Below are positions 33,215 through 43,063 of a DNA stretch of 64,000 nt, in pieces. Source of the stretch: Paenarthrobacter sp. DKR-5 (GTDB taxonomy: Bacteria > Actinomycetota > Actinomycetes > Actinomycetales > Micrococcaceae). The notes beneath the pieces are model-generated. The model ran no database searches. It had not been told where the DNA came from and saw only the letters and a program-made list of their open reading frames with translations. The stretch covers positions 1 to 64,000 of the forward strand of contig NZ_JAHBOI010000005.1 of the NCBI RefSeq assembly GCF_018531425.1. Direction: 5' to 3'. How positions within the stretch are numbered: position 1 is the first letter of the stretch; the number at the start of each line of letters is the position of its first letter. The translations under genes and the position numbers were made by a program.

Positions 33215-34519
33215 CTATTTCCCGGCCGCCCGCACCGGCTCGGTTTCGGCGTCGGCCGCCGTGCCCCGCGCCCTGGCGACGGCCTTCATGCCGTGGTAGA
33301 TCACCAGGGCCGCGGCGGAGCCGAGGGCAATGCCCGTGAACTTGAGGTTCCCGATCGTCCAGGTGTAGTCGGCGATCCCCACGATCAGGGCGACGGCGGC
33401 GGTGGTCAGGTTCACCGGGTTGCCGAAGTTCACCCGGTTCTGCACCCAGATGCGCACACCCAGGACGCCGATCATGCCGTAGAGCATGGTCGCGGCCCCG
33501 CCGAGGACGCCGGCTGGAACGGTGGCGATCAGCTCGCCGAACTTGGGCGAGAAGCTCAGCAGCAGGGCGAAGATCGCGGCCACCCAGTAGGCGGCAGTCG
33601 AGTAGACCTTCGTGGCGGCCATGACGCCGATGTTCTCCGCGTAGGTGGTGGTTCCCGAACCGCCGCCGAGGCCCGCGAGGGTGGTGGCAAGCCCGTCCGC
33701 CATCAGGGCACGACCCGAGACGTCGTCAAGGTTGCGGCCGGTCATCAGCGCCACGGATTTGACGTGCCCGATGTTCTCCGCGACCAGCACCAGGACCACC
33801 GGGATGAACAGCCCGGCGACCCCGAGATGGAATTCGGGCGTCTGGAAGTGCGGCAGGCCCACCCACGCGGCGGCGTCTATCTTCGCGTAGCTGACCTCGC
33901 CCCGCAGCATGGCCACGAGATAACCGACGACGACGCCGACCAGGATGGAGAGCCGGCCCATGATGCCCTTGAACAGCACGCTGGCCAGGATGATCACCAC
34001 CAGCGTGATCAGCGCGGTAACGGGTGCCTTGTCGAAGTTGCCCTTGGCCGCCGGTGCCAGGTTCAGGCCGATCAGGGCCACGATGGCGCCCGTGACCACT
34101 GGCGGCATGACCTTGTCGATCCAGGCCGAACCCGCGAAGTGCACGACCGCCCCGATCAGGGCCAGCACGACGCCGGCCATCATCACGCCGCCGAGCGCGC
34201 CGCCCGGGCCGTACTGGTTCATGGACGCCCCGATCGGGGCGATGAACGCGAAGCTCGAGCCGAGGTAGCTGGGAATGCGGCCGGCGGTGATGACCAGGAA
34301 GAGGATCGTGCCGATGCCGGAGAAGAACAGCGTGGTGGCCGGCGGGAAGCCGGTGATGATCGGGACCAGGAACGTGGCGCCGAACATGGCCACCACGTGC
34401 TGCATGCCGATGCCGATGGTGCGCGGCCAGGTCAGCCGCTCGTCCGGGGCGACGACCTCGCCTGGGACAACCGTCCTGCCGTCCCCGTGAAGGGTCCACT
34501 TGGTGCCCAGCATGCTCAT
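33215..34519 (-). CDS. uraA: Uracil/xanthine permease (NCS2 family)
   Basis: A 434-residue nucleobase:cation symporter with about 14 TM helices. Family signatures are MQHVVAMFGAT at the N-terminus, AFIAPIGASM, VAENIGHVKSV (the conserved Glu in the substrate site) and GGSGTTTYAENIG. The PTTTYAEN-like motif points to uracil rather than purines. The start at 34519 keeps a typical cytoplasmic N-terminus. It is divergent from a RutE-like reductase gene, which may mark pyrimidine salvage and breakdown; the pentapeptide gene follows. Confidence 0.9.
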   Translation of the reverse strand: MSMLGTKWTLHGDGRTVVPGEVVAPDERLTWPRTIGIGMQHVVAMFGATFLVPIITGFPPATTLFFSGIGTILFLVITAGRIPSYLGSSFAFIAPIGASMNQYGPGGALGGVMMAGVVLALIGAVVHFAGSAWIDKVMPPVVTGAIVALIGLNLAPAAKGNFDKAPVTALITLVVIILASVLFKGIMGRLSILVGVVVGYLVAMLRGEVSYAKIDAAAWVGLPHFQTPEFHLGVAGLFIPVVLVLVAENIGHVKSVALMTGRNLDDVSGRALMADGLATTLAGLGGGSGTTTYAENIGVMAATKVYSTAAYWVAAIFALLLSFSPKFGELIATVPAGVLGGAATMLYGMIGVLGVRIWVQNRVNFGNPVNLTTAAVALIVGIADYTWTIGNLKFTGIALGSAAALVIYHGMKAVARARGTAADAETEPVRAAGK

Positions 34520-34747
34520 TCCGTCTCTGCCTTCCCTGGCGTGCGCCGCGTTTTCGATGAACAGCCTACCGGGGCCCTGTTGCGGATGCGTTTCCTGCGC
34601 ATCGGGAGCGGGCCCGCACCGCCGCGGGAGGGGCCGATGTGGGCAACGTCACGGCTCGGACGCGGCATGAGGGGCGGCGGCGGCTTGTTGGAATGCACAG
34701 GACAATCCGCCGGGCGACCGGCAATTTCAAACCCAGAAGGAGCTGCC

Positions 34748-35359
34748 ATGACCGCCGTGGCCCATGAAGAACTGGTCCTGGACCAGGCCGCCGTCGACGC
34801 ACTGTTCACCGAAGCCCGCACCGCCAATTCGTTCACGGCGGAGGAGGTCACCGAGGAGCAGGCCCGCACTATCTACGAGCTGACCAAGTACGGCCCGACG
34901 GCGTTCAACGCCCAGCCGCTGCGCGTGACCTACATCCGCACGCCCGAAGCCAAGGAGCGCCTGCTCAAGCACATGGCCAAGGGCAACCAGGACAAGACCG
35001 CCTCCGCCCCGCTCGTCGCCGTGCTCAGCTACGACTCGAACTGGCACGAGAAGTTCCCGGAGTTCCTTCCCGCCGCCGCACACCTCAAGGCCGCTTTCGA
35101 CGGCAACGAGGAAGGCCGCCACAAGATCGGCAACAACAGTGCCAACCTGCAGGCCGGGTACTTCATCCTCGCCGTGCGCTCGGTGGGACTCGCCGCCGGC
35201 CCGATGAGCGGCTTCGACGCCGCGGGCCTTGACGCCGATTTCTTCCCCGAGGGCAATACCCACTCGTTCCTCGTCGTGAACATCGGCAAGCCGGCGGAGA
35301 ACGCCTGGGGCGAGCCCAAGCCGCGCTTCGCCTACGAGGACGTCGTCACGACGCTCTAG
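34748..35359 (+). CDS. Malonic semialdehyde reductase (RutE/HadB-type nitroreductase)
   Basis: A 203-residue flavin-dependent nitroreductase-fold enzyme. The motif YGPTAFNAQPLRVTYIRT and the C-terminal GFDAAGLDADFF are those of the RutE branch, which reduces malonic semialdehyde to 3-hydroxypropionate in pyrimidine breakdown. Other rut genes are absent, so this function is only likely. The ATG has AGAAGGAGC upstream. It is divergent from uraA and convergent with pgm (18 nt apart). Confidence 0.85.
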   Translation: MTAVAHEELVLDQAAVDALFTEARTANSFTAEEVTEEQARTIYELTKYGPTAFNAQPLRVTYIRTPEAKERLLKHMAKGNQDKTASAPLVAVLSYDSNWHEKFPEFLPAAAHLKAAFDGNEEGRHKIGNNSANLQAGYFILAVRSVGLAAGPMSGFDAAGLDADFFPEGNTHSFLVVNIGKPAENAWGEPKPRFAYEDVVTTL

Positions 35360-35377
35360 CCGTAGTCGGCCGGAGAA

Positions 35378-37018
35378 CTAGCCGATCACGCTGTCCACCA
35401 GTGACTTCGCCTCGGCCTGCACCTGCTTGAGGTGCTCCTCGCCCTTGAAGGACTCGGCGTAGATCTTGTACACATCCTCGGTGCCGGAAGGCCTGGCCGC
35501 GAACCAAGCGTTTTCGGTGGTGACCTTCAGGCCGCCGATAGCTGCGCCGTTGCCGGGGGCTTCGGTGAGCTTGGCGGTGATCTGCTCGCCGGCCAGTGTC
35601 GTGGCAGTAACGTCCGACGCGGAGAGCTTGCCGAGCTTGGCCTTCTGCTCCCGCGTGGCGGCGGCGTCGATGCGGGCATAGGCAGGGGAGCCGAACTTGT
35701 CGGTGAGCACCTTGTAGTGCTGCGACGGCGTCTTCCCCGTCACCGCGGTGATTTCCGAGGCGAGCAGGTTCAGCAGGATGCCGTCCTTGTCCGTGCTCCA
35801 GGCCTTGCCGTTGCGCCGGACGAAGGACGCGCCGGCGGATTCCTCGCCGCCGAAGACTCCCTCGCCGGAGAGCAGGCCGGGCACGAACCACTTGAAGCCG
35901 ACAGGCACCTCGACCAGTTTCCGGCCCAGGTCCGCGGCCACGCGGTCGATGATCGAGGAAGAGACCAAGGTCTTGCCCACCCCTGCCGTCTTCGGCCATT
36001 CCTCGCGGTGCGTGTACAGGTACTGGATGGCGGCAGCCAGATAGTGGTTCGGGTTCATTAGGCCGCCGTCGGGGGTGACGATGCCGTGCCGGTCGGCATC
36101 GGCGTCGTTGCCGGTGGCAATGTCGTACTCGTCCTTGCGGGAGATCAGCGAAGCCATCGCGAACGGGGACGAGCAGTCCATCCGGATCTTCTCGTCCCAG
36201 TCAAGGGTCATGAAGGCCCACTGCGGGTCCACGGTCGGGTTCACCACCGTCAGGTTGAGATTGTGGCGTTCGCCGATCTCGCCCCAGTAATCCACTGAAG
36301 CTCCGCCGAGCGGGTCCGCGCCGATCCGCAGGCCCGAGCCGCGGATGGCGTCGATGTCCAGCACCTGCGGCAGGTCGTCGACGTAGGAGCTGAGGAAGTC
36401 GTAGGTTCCGGTGGACGCGGCTTCCATGGCGTTGGCCAACGGAACGCGCCGCACCCCGCTCAGCCCGGCTTCGAGCAGTTCATTGGCGCGGTTGGCGATC
36501 CAGTTCGTGGCGTCGCTGTCAGCAGGGCCGCCGTGCGGCGGGTTGTACTTGAAGCCGCCGTCGCGCGGCGGGTTGTGTGAGGGCGTGACCACGATCCCGT
36601 CCGCCTGGTCCGCGTGCTTGACCGGCCCGTAGTTGTAGGTGAGGATCGCATGGCTTAGGGCCGGCGTCGGCGTGAAACCGTGCCGGGCGTCGACCAGTAC
36701 GTTCACTCCGTTCGCGGCGAGCACCTCCAGGGCCGTGTTCTGCGCCGGCTCGCTGAGTGCGTGGGTGTCCTTGGCCATGAACAGCGGGCCCGTGATGCCC
36801 TGGCCGGCCCGGTACTCGACGATCGCCTGCGTGATCGCGGCGATGTGCGCCTCATTGAAGGCGGCGTCCAGGCTCGAACCGCGGTGCCCGGAGGTTCCGA
36901 ACACGACGCGCTGCGCCGGATTCGAAAGGTCCGGCACGACGTCGTAATAGGCGTCAAGCAGGGCGGTGAGGTCGACAAGGTCACTGGGAAGGGCAACTGT
37001 GCCCGCGCGGCTAGCCAT
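35378..37018 (-). CDS. pgm: Phosphoglucomutase (alpha-D-glucose-phosphate specific)
   Basis: A 546-residue phosphohexomutase that interconverts glucose-1-phosphate and glucose-6-phosphate, supplying glycogen, trehalose and wall sugars. The four family sites are present: [10 protein letters not shown] near the N-terminus, the phosphoserine loop [11 protein letters not shown], the metal loop [10 protein letters not shown] and the sugar-binding GGEESAG, followed by the phosphate-binding [10 protein letters not shown]. The ATG has AAGGA upstream. It is convergent with the nitroreductase gene and preceded by the small membrane protein gene on the same strand. Confidence 0.95.
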   Translation of the reverse strand: MASRAGTVALPSDLVDLTALLDAYYDVVPDLSNPAQRVVFGTSGHRGSSLDAAFNEAHIAAITQAIVEYRAGQGITGPLFMAKDTHALSEPAQNTALEVLAANGVNVLVDARHGFTPTPALSHAILTYNYGPVKHADQADGIVVTPSHNPPRDGGFKYNPPHGGPADSDATNWIANRANELLEAGLSGVRRVPLANAMEAASTGTYDFLSSYVDDLPQVLDIDAIRGSGLRIGADPLGGASVDYWGEIGERHNLNLTVVNPTVDPQWAFMTLDWDEKIRMDCSSPFAMASLISRKDEYDIATGNDADADRHGIVTPDGGLMNPNHYLAAAIQYLYTHREEWPKTAGVGKTLVSSSIIDRVAADLGRKLVEVPVGFKWFVPGLLSGEGVFGGEESAGASFVRRNGKAWSTDKDGILLNLLASEITAVTGKTPSQHYKVLTDKFGSPAYARIDAAATREQKAKLGKLSASDVTATTLAGEQITAKLTEAPGNGAAIGGLKVTTENAWFAARPSGTEDVYKIYAESFKGEEHLKQVQAEAKSLVDSVIG

Positions 37019-37078
37019 GCCCCCATCCTTGCAGACTCGGTCCGTCCTGGGCAGTGCCGGCTACTTGGCCCCCAACGG

Positions 37079-37447
37079 TCAGCGGCCCCCGGAGCGCGCG
37101 TCGAGCAGGACGGCCACGGTGTTGAGCGCTCCCCAGCCGAGGGCCGTGCCGAGCAGTTTCTGCCGCTTGGCGGCATCGGCGCGCGGTGCCAGCACGACGG
37201 CGTCGGTCAGGTCGAAGAAAATCCGCATCAGCATGGCCGACCGGACCGCCTCCCTGGACCCCGAGGCGAGGGCCACGGCGCTCACCGCCAGGTCACGGAA
37301 GCCGTAGATCCTCGCGAGCGGGTCGTACTGGGCCTGCACGGACGGGTCTGCAGTAACCGCGTTGCCGAGGTGGCGCGGCTGGGCGAGGGCAAACACCGCG
37401 TAGGCGGCCGTGCCGGCGGACATGATCTTGCTGAAGAGGAACGCCAT
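37079..37447 (-). CDS. Small conserved membrane protein
   Basis: A 122-residue protein with about four hydrophobic segments, including MSAGTAAYAVFALA and RDLAVSAVALASG, and the polar motif ARIYGFRD. It resembles DUF4267-type small membrane proteins in layout, but I cannot confirm the family. It lies 2 nt after the amidase gene on the same strand and 60 nt before pgm, so it is probably co-transcribed with the amidase. Confidence 0.75.
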   Translation of the reverse strand: MAFLFSKIMSAGTAAYAVFALAQPRHLGNAVTADPSVQAQYDPLARIYGFRDLAVSAVALASGSREAVRSAMLMRIFFDLTDAVVLAPRADAAKRQKLLGTALGWGALNTVAVLLDARSGGR

Positions 37448-37449
37448 GG

Positions 37450-38907
37450 CTAAACCCTAGTCGGCCCTGTCCACCCGAAGAAGGGAGGCCGGAATCCTGC
37501 GTGCCGTTCCAGCTGGCCGGCCAGCGCGAGCAGGGTGGCCTCCGCGGAGGGCCGGCCGATCAGCTGGACGCCCATCGGCACGCCGCTCGGAGTCCGGTGC
37601 ACGGGCAGGGTGAGTGCCGGCAGGCCGGTGACGTTGACCAGAGAGGACCACGGGGCGTACTGGCACTGCCGCTTGTAGTCCTCGTCCGGGTCGGCCTCCC
37701 AGTCTTCGCCGGTGTACCAGCCGACAGGCCGCGGGGGCTGGGCAACGGCGGGCGTAAGGATGACGTCGAAGTCCGCGAACTGGGCAATGGTGTCGTGTTC
37801 GAACTGGCGCAGGAAGGCCAGCGCCTCGGCGAGTTTGACGGCGCTTTTTTGCTGGGCGCGGCGCCGGAACGTGTGCGTGAGCGGTGTCAGGAACTGTTCC
37901 CGGGCCGGAGGGATCCGAGCGGCTCCGACGCCGGACGTCCAAACAGTGGTGAACGCCTCCGGGTAGCGGTTGTCGTAGCGGATCGGCGCCTCGAGCAGCC
38001 GGTGTCCGGCGGCGGCCAGCAGCGCAGCGGCGGCGTCCAGCGCGTTACGGGCCGCGGGCTCGACATCGATCGGGTACTCCGAGGCCCACGGCGTATCCAG
38101 GCCGATCCCTATCCGCAGCGGCCCCGGATCCGATCCGGCCGCATCGAGGAAGCTGCCTCCCGGGGCCGCCGAGGTGGCGTGGTGATTGGGCTCGGAGGCC
38201 AGCACGTCCAGCAGCAGCCCGGCGTCGGCGGCCGAGCGGGCCAGGGGTCCGGCGACGACGAGGCCCCCGGCGTCGGACTGTCCCGAACCGGACGGCACCC
38301 GCCCGCGGTTCGGCTTCAGCCCCACCAGGCCGGTGGCGGCTGCCGGGATGCGGATGGAGCCGCCGCCGTCGGTGCCCGGTGCGAAGGGCAGCAGCCCCGC
38401 AGCGACCGCGGCGGCACTCCCGCCCGAGGAACCGCCCGGGCTGGTGGTGAGGTCGTACGGATTTCGCGCCGGGGGCCCGACGCGGTTCTCGCTGTAGCCC
38501 GTCAGGCCGAATTCGGGAACCTGGGTCTTACCAAGGCTGATCGCTCCGGCCGCCCGGAGCGCGGAAGCGAGGGCGCCGTCGGCCGGTGCCACCGAGTGAT
38601 TGAGCGCCGCGCTGCCGTGCGTCGTGGGTGCCCCGCGGACGTCGGTCAGGTCCTTGAAAGCCACGGGCACACCATGCAGCGGCGGCAGCATCTCCCGGGA
38701 TATTCCGCGTGAGGCATACAAGGCGTCCGCCACCGTCGCTTCCTCCACGGCTGCCTCCGCCGAAACGTGGACGAAGGCGCCTAGTTCCGGGTTCAAGGCG
38801 GCGATGCGGTCCAGGTAATGGTTCACGACCTCGCGCGCGCCCAGCCGGCCGGCGGCGAGGCACTCCCGCAGCTCGACGGCGCTGAGCTCATGGATTTCCG
38901 CGCACAT
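37450..38907 (-). CDS. Amidase-signature family amidase
   Basis: A 485-residue serine amidase. The Ser-cisSer-Lys triad lies in GVPVAFKDL (Lys), TSPGGSSGGSAAAVAAG (both Ser) and the GTDGGGSIRIPAA segment. The C-terminal half is typical of standalone amidases rather than GatA, since it lacks the GatA tRNA region and no gatB/gatC are near. The substrate is unknown. It lies 5 nt after the S51-peptidase gene and 2 nt before the small membrane protein gene, forming a three-gene unit. Confidence 0.88.
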   Translation of the reverse strand: MCAEIHELSAVELRECLAAGRLGAREVVNHYLDRIAALNPELGAFVHVSAEAAVEEATVADALYASRGISREMLPPLHGVPVAFKDLTDVRGAPTTHGSAALNHSVAPADGALASALRAAGAISLGKTQVPEFGLTGYSENRVGPPARNPYDLTTSPGGSSGGSAAAVAAGLLPFAPGTDGGGSIRIPAAATGLVGLKPNRGRVPSGSGQSDAGGLVVAGPLARSAADAGLLLDVLASEPNHHATSAAPGGSFLDAAGSDPGPLRIGIGLDTPWASEYPIDVEPAARNALDAAAALLAAAGHRLLEAPIRYDNRYPEAFTTVWTSGVGAARIPPAREQFLTPLTHTFRRRAQQKSAVKLAEALAFLRQFEHDTIAQFADFDVILTPAVAQPPRPVGWYTGEDWEADPDEDYKRQCQYAPWSSLVNVTGLPALTLPVHRTPSGVPMGVQLIGRPSAEATLLALAGQLERHAGFRPPFFGWTGPTRV

Positions 38908-38912
38908 GCCGC

Positions 38913-39656
38913 TCAGCCAAGGACCCTCGGTTCCAGCCGCTCCTCGATGGCCGCACTGTCCGGGCCGTCCCCCGCCGAGCGGCGCACGATGTAGGCGCCC
39001 TTGCCGGGAATTTCGGTGACCGCCCCGGCTAGCTTGGTGCCGTGGTAGACCAGCCCGACGCCGTCGTCGGTGCAGTGGGTCTCACCGAGCGTGCCTTCGG
39101 CGACGAGTCGGTGCACGAGCGGGCGCCGCTGTTCCTCCGAGTCGTAATGCACGCCGTTGGCATACGGAAGGAACGCCAGGCCATTGGTGACGGCGCGCAG
39201 TTCGGGGCCGAAGGAGTCGGTCGTGCCGCCCTGGAACCAGCAGATGGACCCGGCGGACACGCCGGCAAGGACCACCCCGGCCTCCCAGACGCGCCGGAAA
39301 ATTGCGTCCAGACCGTGGACCCGCCACACCGCCAGCAGGTTCGCCACCGAGCCGCCGTTGACCCAGACCACGTCCTGCTCCAGCAGATGGCCCTCGATGT
39401 CGTCCAGACCCGGCATGCTGAAGAGGTTCAAATGGCTGAGGTCGAAACCGGCGCTGCGGGCTGCCTCGTCCAGGTCCGCGTTGAACCAGCGCTGGTCCCC
39501 GTTGGCGGTTCCCAGGTGCGTGATCCGCGGCGTGCGCGACGATGCTCCGGACAGATCGACGGCGTGGTGCACCAGCCGGTGGAACTCGAGCCGGATGCGG
39601 CCGCCGCGGCGGTAGCCGCCCGAGGTGGCAAGAATGGTCGGCTGCGTGGCGGGCAT
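38913..39656 (-). CDS. Peptidase S51 family (peptidase E-like)
   Basis: A 247-residue cytoplasmic serine peptidase fold. The nucleophile elbow is AGVSAGSICW, preceded by VWVNGGSVANLL, as in Asp-specific dipeptidase E. The His and acid expected later lie in the THCTDDG area. Family members cleave Asp-X dipeptides; cyanophycinases share the fold. It is the first gene of the unit with the amidase and the small membrane protein, suggesting joint use in peptide or amide breakdown. Confidence 0.85.
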   Translation of the reverse strand: MPATQPTILATSGGYRRGGRIRLEFHRLVHHAVDLSGASSRTPRITHLGTANGDQRWFNADLDEAARSAGFDLSHLNLFSMPGLDDIEGHLLEQDVVWVNGGSVANLLAVWRVHGLDAIFRRVWEAGVVLAGVSAGSICWFQGGTTDSFGPELRAVTNGLAFLPYANGVHYDSEEQRRPLVHRLVAEGTLGETHCTDDGVGLVYHGTKLAGAVTEIPGKGAYIVRRSAGDGPDSAAIEERLEPRVLG

Positions 39657-39778
39657 ATCTTCCCCTTCGACGGACGGATCAGCTCCAGCCTAACGGCGCC
39701 CGATGCTGGGCCCGGCGGAAGCCGCCGCTATAGGCTTGGAAGTGGCAAAACGACCCCGGAAGAAGCAGGAGGACGGCT

Positions 39779-40105
39779 GTGAGCGACGTGGTGAATGTGT
39801 CCGTGGAGGACATCCAGGATCCGGGCCGGGTGCTGGATGTGCGCGAGGATTATGAGTGGGAGGCCGGGCACATTGACGGCGCCCTGCACATCCCGCTTGG
39901 CCAGCTGCCGGAGCGGCTGGAGGAACTGGACCCGGACGTGGACTACAACATCATCTGCCGCACCGGCGGGCGTTCCTACCAGGCCACCCAGTGGCTCAAC
40001 GGCAACGGCTACGGGGCCGTCAATGTCCGAGGCGGCATGGACGCCTGGCTGGTGGCGGAGAAGCCGATTGTGTCGGACAACGGCCAGCAGCCGACCGTGA
40101 AGTAG
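39779..40105 (+). CDS. Single-domain rhodanese
   Basis: A 108-residue sulfurtransferase. It has the DVREDYEWEAGHIDGALHIP motif and the active Cys60 in CRTGGRS, with MDAWLVAEKP near the end. Single-domain rhodaneses move sulfane sulfur between donors and thiophilic acceptors. The GTG has GGAGG 5 nt upstream. The GDYG-repeat gene follows after 90 nt on the same strand. Confidence 0.93.
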   Translation: MSDVVNVSVEDIQDPGRVLDVREDYEWEAGHIDGALHIPLGQLPERLEELDPDVDYNIICRTGGRSYQATQWLNGNGYGAVNVRGGMDAWLVAEKPIVSDNGQQPTVK

Positions 40106-40195
40106 GCCCTTCTTTTTCGCCTGTTCAAAGCCGGACGGCTGGTATTGAATGGGACCTACCCGAGAGTAGTTCACCGACAGCAGGAAGGTGGGACC

Positions 40196-40540
40196 ATGAC
40201 CGAGCAGCACGGCGAAGGCCAATTCGAAGAGGGCCAGTACGAGGAAGGCCAGTACGGCGCCGCCGGGACGGAGCCGGGCAGGAAGCCAGGCGAGAAGGTC
40301 GATGAGTACGACGCGGGCGACTACGGCAAGGCCGGAGTGGAGGTCACGCGTCCCGGGGCCGAAGACGAGCGCCCGGCGGACAGCGGAACGTTCGTCGAAG
40401 GCGATTACGGCCGCGCAGGCGTCGCGACCACCGAGGAGGCGGAGCCGACCTCCGGCTACGAAGAGGGCGATTACGGCGCCGCCGGCGCTGTCGAACCCGG
40501 GCACGCGGAGCGCGTCGCCGAGCAGGACGACAACAGCTAG
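40196..40540 (+). CDS. Small acidic protein with four G(D/Q)YGxAG repeats
   Basis: A 114-residue hydrophilic, Glu/Gly-rich protein without TM or signal segments. Four copies of a seven-residue unit occur: GQYGAAG 18-24, GDYGKAG 41-47, GDYGRAG 69-75 and GDYGAAG 91-97, spaced 22-28 residues apart by acidic linkers. No Cys or His cluster is present. It is probably intrinsically disordered. The ATG at 40196 has GGAAGGTGG just upstream. I do not recognise the family. The stop codon shares a CTAG with the stop of the convergent lipid kinase gene. Confidence 0.75.
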   Translation: MTEQHGEGQFEEGQYEEGQYGAAGTEPGRKPGEKVDEYDAGDYGKAGVEVTRPGAEDERPADSGTFVEGDYGRAGVATTEEAEPTSGYEEGDYGAAGAVEPGHAERVAEQDDNS

Positions 40541-41592
40541 CCAGCCGGCGGAACGCGGACGAGCAGCGACGAGGGTTCCACCTCAACGGTGACCCTCGTC
40601 GCCAGCCCGGACGGGTCGCCGTCGATCTGCGTCTGGAGCGGATCGGCGCTGCTCATTACGACCTTGCGGGCCGTGTAGTAATCCAGCACCGGCAGGCCGC
40701 CGCGGTGCTGGAACAGGATCTTCAGTCCCATCGCCACCCAGCCGATGGCACTGCGCGGGCTCATGACGACGATGTCGAGCACGCCGTCGTCGATCATCGA
40801 GCCCGGCACGAAATCGATGCCGCCGGGAACCAGGCCGCAGTTGGCGAACAGGACGCTGCGCACCTTGCGCTGCTGCTCCGGTTCGTCGTCGAGGGCAACC
40901 CCTACGCGTTTGCGCCGGCCCGGCATATGCCGCACGCCGGCCTCCGTGTAGGCGAGCCACCCGACGGCCTTCTTCAGCTCGTCATTGGTGTCTCCGATGA
41001 CCTCAGCGTCCATGCCCATGCCGGCGATCACCAGGAAGGTGTGCTCGGCAGATTCCCCGCTCCGCGCGTTCTCCACCAGCATCCGCGCGGTGTCGATCCG
41101 GCGCTGCTGGCCGAACAGGGCGGTCCGGATGTTCCCGTAAAGGTCCGTGACGTCCAGGTGCAGGTTCCGCGCCAGCAGGTTGCCGGTGCCCAGCGGCACC
41201 AGGCCCATGGCCACGTCCTTCCCCGCAAGGGTCTGGGCGGCGACCCGGACGGTGCCGTCCCCGCCGCCCACCAGCACGACGTCGGCGCCGTACTCGAGGG
41301 CCGCGCGCGCCTGCGAGTGGCCGGGGTCCTCGACGGTGGTTTCGAGGAAGAGCGGATCATCCCATCCAGCGCTGTGGCAGGCCCGCTGGATGAGTTCCTT
41401 GGCCCTGTCCGCATTGAGCTTTACCGGGTTCAGCACCACTGCCACCCGCTGCGGCCCGTCGGGTGCGCTGTGCGGCGCCTCCGCAACGGCCAGCCGGGTG
41501 TGCTTCTGCTGCAGTCTGCGCACGCCCCACCAGCTCGAAACGGAGAACGCGGCTCCCGCGGCAGCCGCAAGTGCGAAGATGAGGTTACGCAT
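40537..41592 (-). CDS. Diacylglycerol kinase-family lipid kinase
   Basis: A 351-residue kinase of the DAGK catalytic family. An N-terminal TM-like segment (residues 3-25) anchors it to the membrane. The ATP motif VVLVGGGDGTVR, the PLGTGNLLARNL motif and the C-terminal QIDGDP are intact. The family phosphorylates diacylglycerol or sphingosine-like lipids. The ATG is at 41592. Divergent serS lies 82 nt away. Its TAG stop overlaps the stop of the GDYG-repeat gene. Confidence 0.9.
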   Translation of the reverse strand: MRNLIFALAAAAGAAFSVSSWWGVRRLQQKHTRLAVAEAPHSAPDGPQRVAVVLNPVKLNADRAKELIQRACHSAGWDDPLFLETTVEDPGHSQARAALEYGADVVLVGGGDGTVRVAAQTLAGKDVAMGLVPLGTGNLLARNLHLDVTDLYGNIRTALFGQQRRIDTARMLVENARSGESAEHTFLVIAGMGMDAEVIGDTNDELKKAVGWLAYTEAGVRHMPGRRKRVGVALDDEPEQQRKVRSVLFANCGLVPGGIDFVPGSMIDDGVLDIVVMSPRSAIGWVAMGLKILFQHRGGLPVLDYYTARKVVMSSADPLQTQIDGDPSGLATRVTVEVEPSSLLVRVPPAG

Positions 41593-41674
41593 GGTGCTCT
41601 AACCATAACGGCCGCCCCTGCGCCCCGGCTGGGAGCTGCGCGGGGGCGGGAATCCTTTTCGATACCCTTAGACG

Positions 41675-42961
41675 GTGATCGATGTAAAAGAGCTCAGCGA
41701 GAGTCCCGAGAAGTTCCGTGCGAGTCAGCGTGCCCGCGGAGCGGACGAGTCCGTTGTCGACGCGATCATCGAAGCCGATTCCACGCGGCGCGCCGCGATC
41801 ACCCGCTACGAGGAACTGCGCGCCCGGCAGAACGCCTTCGGCAAGAAGGTTGCCGCAGCCAAGGGCGAGGAGAAGCAGGCCTTGCTCGCCGAGGTGAAGG
41901 AGCTCGCCGGGTCGGTCAAGGCCGCCAACGCCGAGGCCGACGCAGCGCAGGCCAAGCAGGAAGCGCTGCTGCGCACGGTCCCAAACCTGGTCGAAGACGG
42001 CGTTCCCGAGGGCGGCGAGGATGACTTCGTGGTGCTCAAGACCGTGGGGAAGGTGCGCGATTTCGCCGCCGAGGGCTTCACGCCCCGGGACCATCTGGAG
42101 ATCGGTGAGCTGCTGGGTGCCATCGATATGGAGCGCGGGGCGAAGGTGTCCGGCGCCCGCTTCTACTTCCTCAAGGGGGTCGGCGCCCGGCTCGAAATGG
42201 CCCTGCTGCAGCTGGCCATGGACCAGGCCATCAAGGCCGGCTTCACCCCGATGATCACCCCCACCCTGGTGCGCCCGGAGACCATGTCCGGCACCGGCTT
42301 CGACGTCAAGCACGACGCCGAGATCTACCGCCTCGCCGAGGACGACCTGTACCTGGTGGGCACCTCGGAGGTGGCCCTCGCGGGCTACCACGGGGACGAA
42401 ATCATCGACCTGACGGCAGGGCCGCTGCGCTACGCCGGGTGGAGCTCCTGCTACCGGCGCGAGGCCGGTTCGCACGGCAAGGACACCCGCGGCATCATCC
42501 GCGTGCACCAGTTCAACAAGGTCGAGATGTTCACCTACACGACGGTCGAGGACGCCGCCGCCGAGCACCAGCGCCTGCTCGCCTGGGAAGAGGAGATGCT
42601 GGCCAAGGTCGAGCTGCCCTACCGCGTGATCGACACCGCTGCGGGGGACCTGGGGACGTCCGCGGCACGCAAGTTCGACTGCGAAGCGTGGGTTCCGACG
42701 CAGGAGGCCTTCCGCGAGCTGACCTCGACGTCGAACTGCACCACGTACCAGGCCCGGCGGCTGAACATCCGGGAACGGCAGACCGGGGAGGGCGCCAAGG
42801 GCACCCGCGCCGTGGCCACGCTTAACGGCACGCTGGCGACCACCCGGTGGATCGTCGCGATCCTGGAAAACCACCAGAACCCGGACGGGACAGTGAACGT
42901 CCCGGCGGCGCTGCGGCCCTACCTGGGCGGCATGGAGGTGCTTGGGCTGGCCGCAAGGTAA
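41675..42961 (+). CDS. serS: Serine--tRNA ligase
   Basis: A 428-residue class II aminoacyl-tRNA synthetase. The N-terminal coiled-coil arm (about residues 30-105, rich in Ala/Lys/Glu) grips the tRNA-Ser variable arm. Motif 2 appears around [18 protein letters not shown] and motif 3 near [15 protein letters not shown]. The GTG start stands 6 nt after a TACCCT box, so the mRNA is probably leaderless. A hairpin-forming stretch follows before the HAD phosphatase gene 102 nt downstream. Confidence 0.97.
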   Translation: MIDVKELSESPEKFRASQRARGADESVVDAIIEADSTRRAAITRYEELRARQNAFGKKVAAAKGEEKQALLAEVKELAGSVKAANAEADAAQAKQEALLRTVPNLVEDGVPEGGEDDFVVLKTVGKVRDFAAEGFTPRDHLEIGELLGAIDMERGAKVSGARFYFLKGVGARLEMALLQLAMDQAIKAGFTPMITPTLVRPETMSGTGFDVKHDAEIYRLAEDDLYLVGTSEVALAGYHGDEIIDLTAGPLRYAGWSSCYRREAGSHGKDTRGIIRVHQFNKVEMFTYTTVEDAAAEHQRLLAWEEEMLAKVELPYRVIDTAAGDLGTSAARKFDCEAWVPTQEAFRELTSTSNCTTYQARRLNIRERQTGEGAKGTRAVATLNGTLATTRWIVAILENHQNPDGTVNVPAALRPYLGGMEVLGLAAR

Positions 42962-43063
42962 ACATTCACGGCGGGGAAAACCTGTGAGTATTCACCCGCC
43001 GTTCAGAATCACTTGTGGCGTAACTCCTAGGCTGGCGGCAGGTCGCTCTGTTTCACTTGATGT

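Noticed and set aside
32909-34747. Long upstream extension of the nitroreductase frame (816 residues)
   Set aside because: It runs antisense through uraA and part of the pentapeptide gene; the ATG at 34748 with AGAAGGAGC gives a normal protein.
42969-43003. Hairpin after serS as an intrinsic terminator
   Set aside because: The stem (CGGCGGG/CCCGCCG) has a long loop and no T run, so it was not listed as a terminator.
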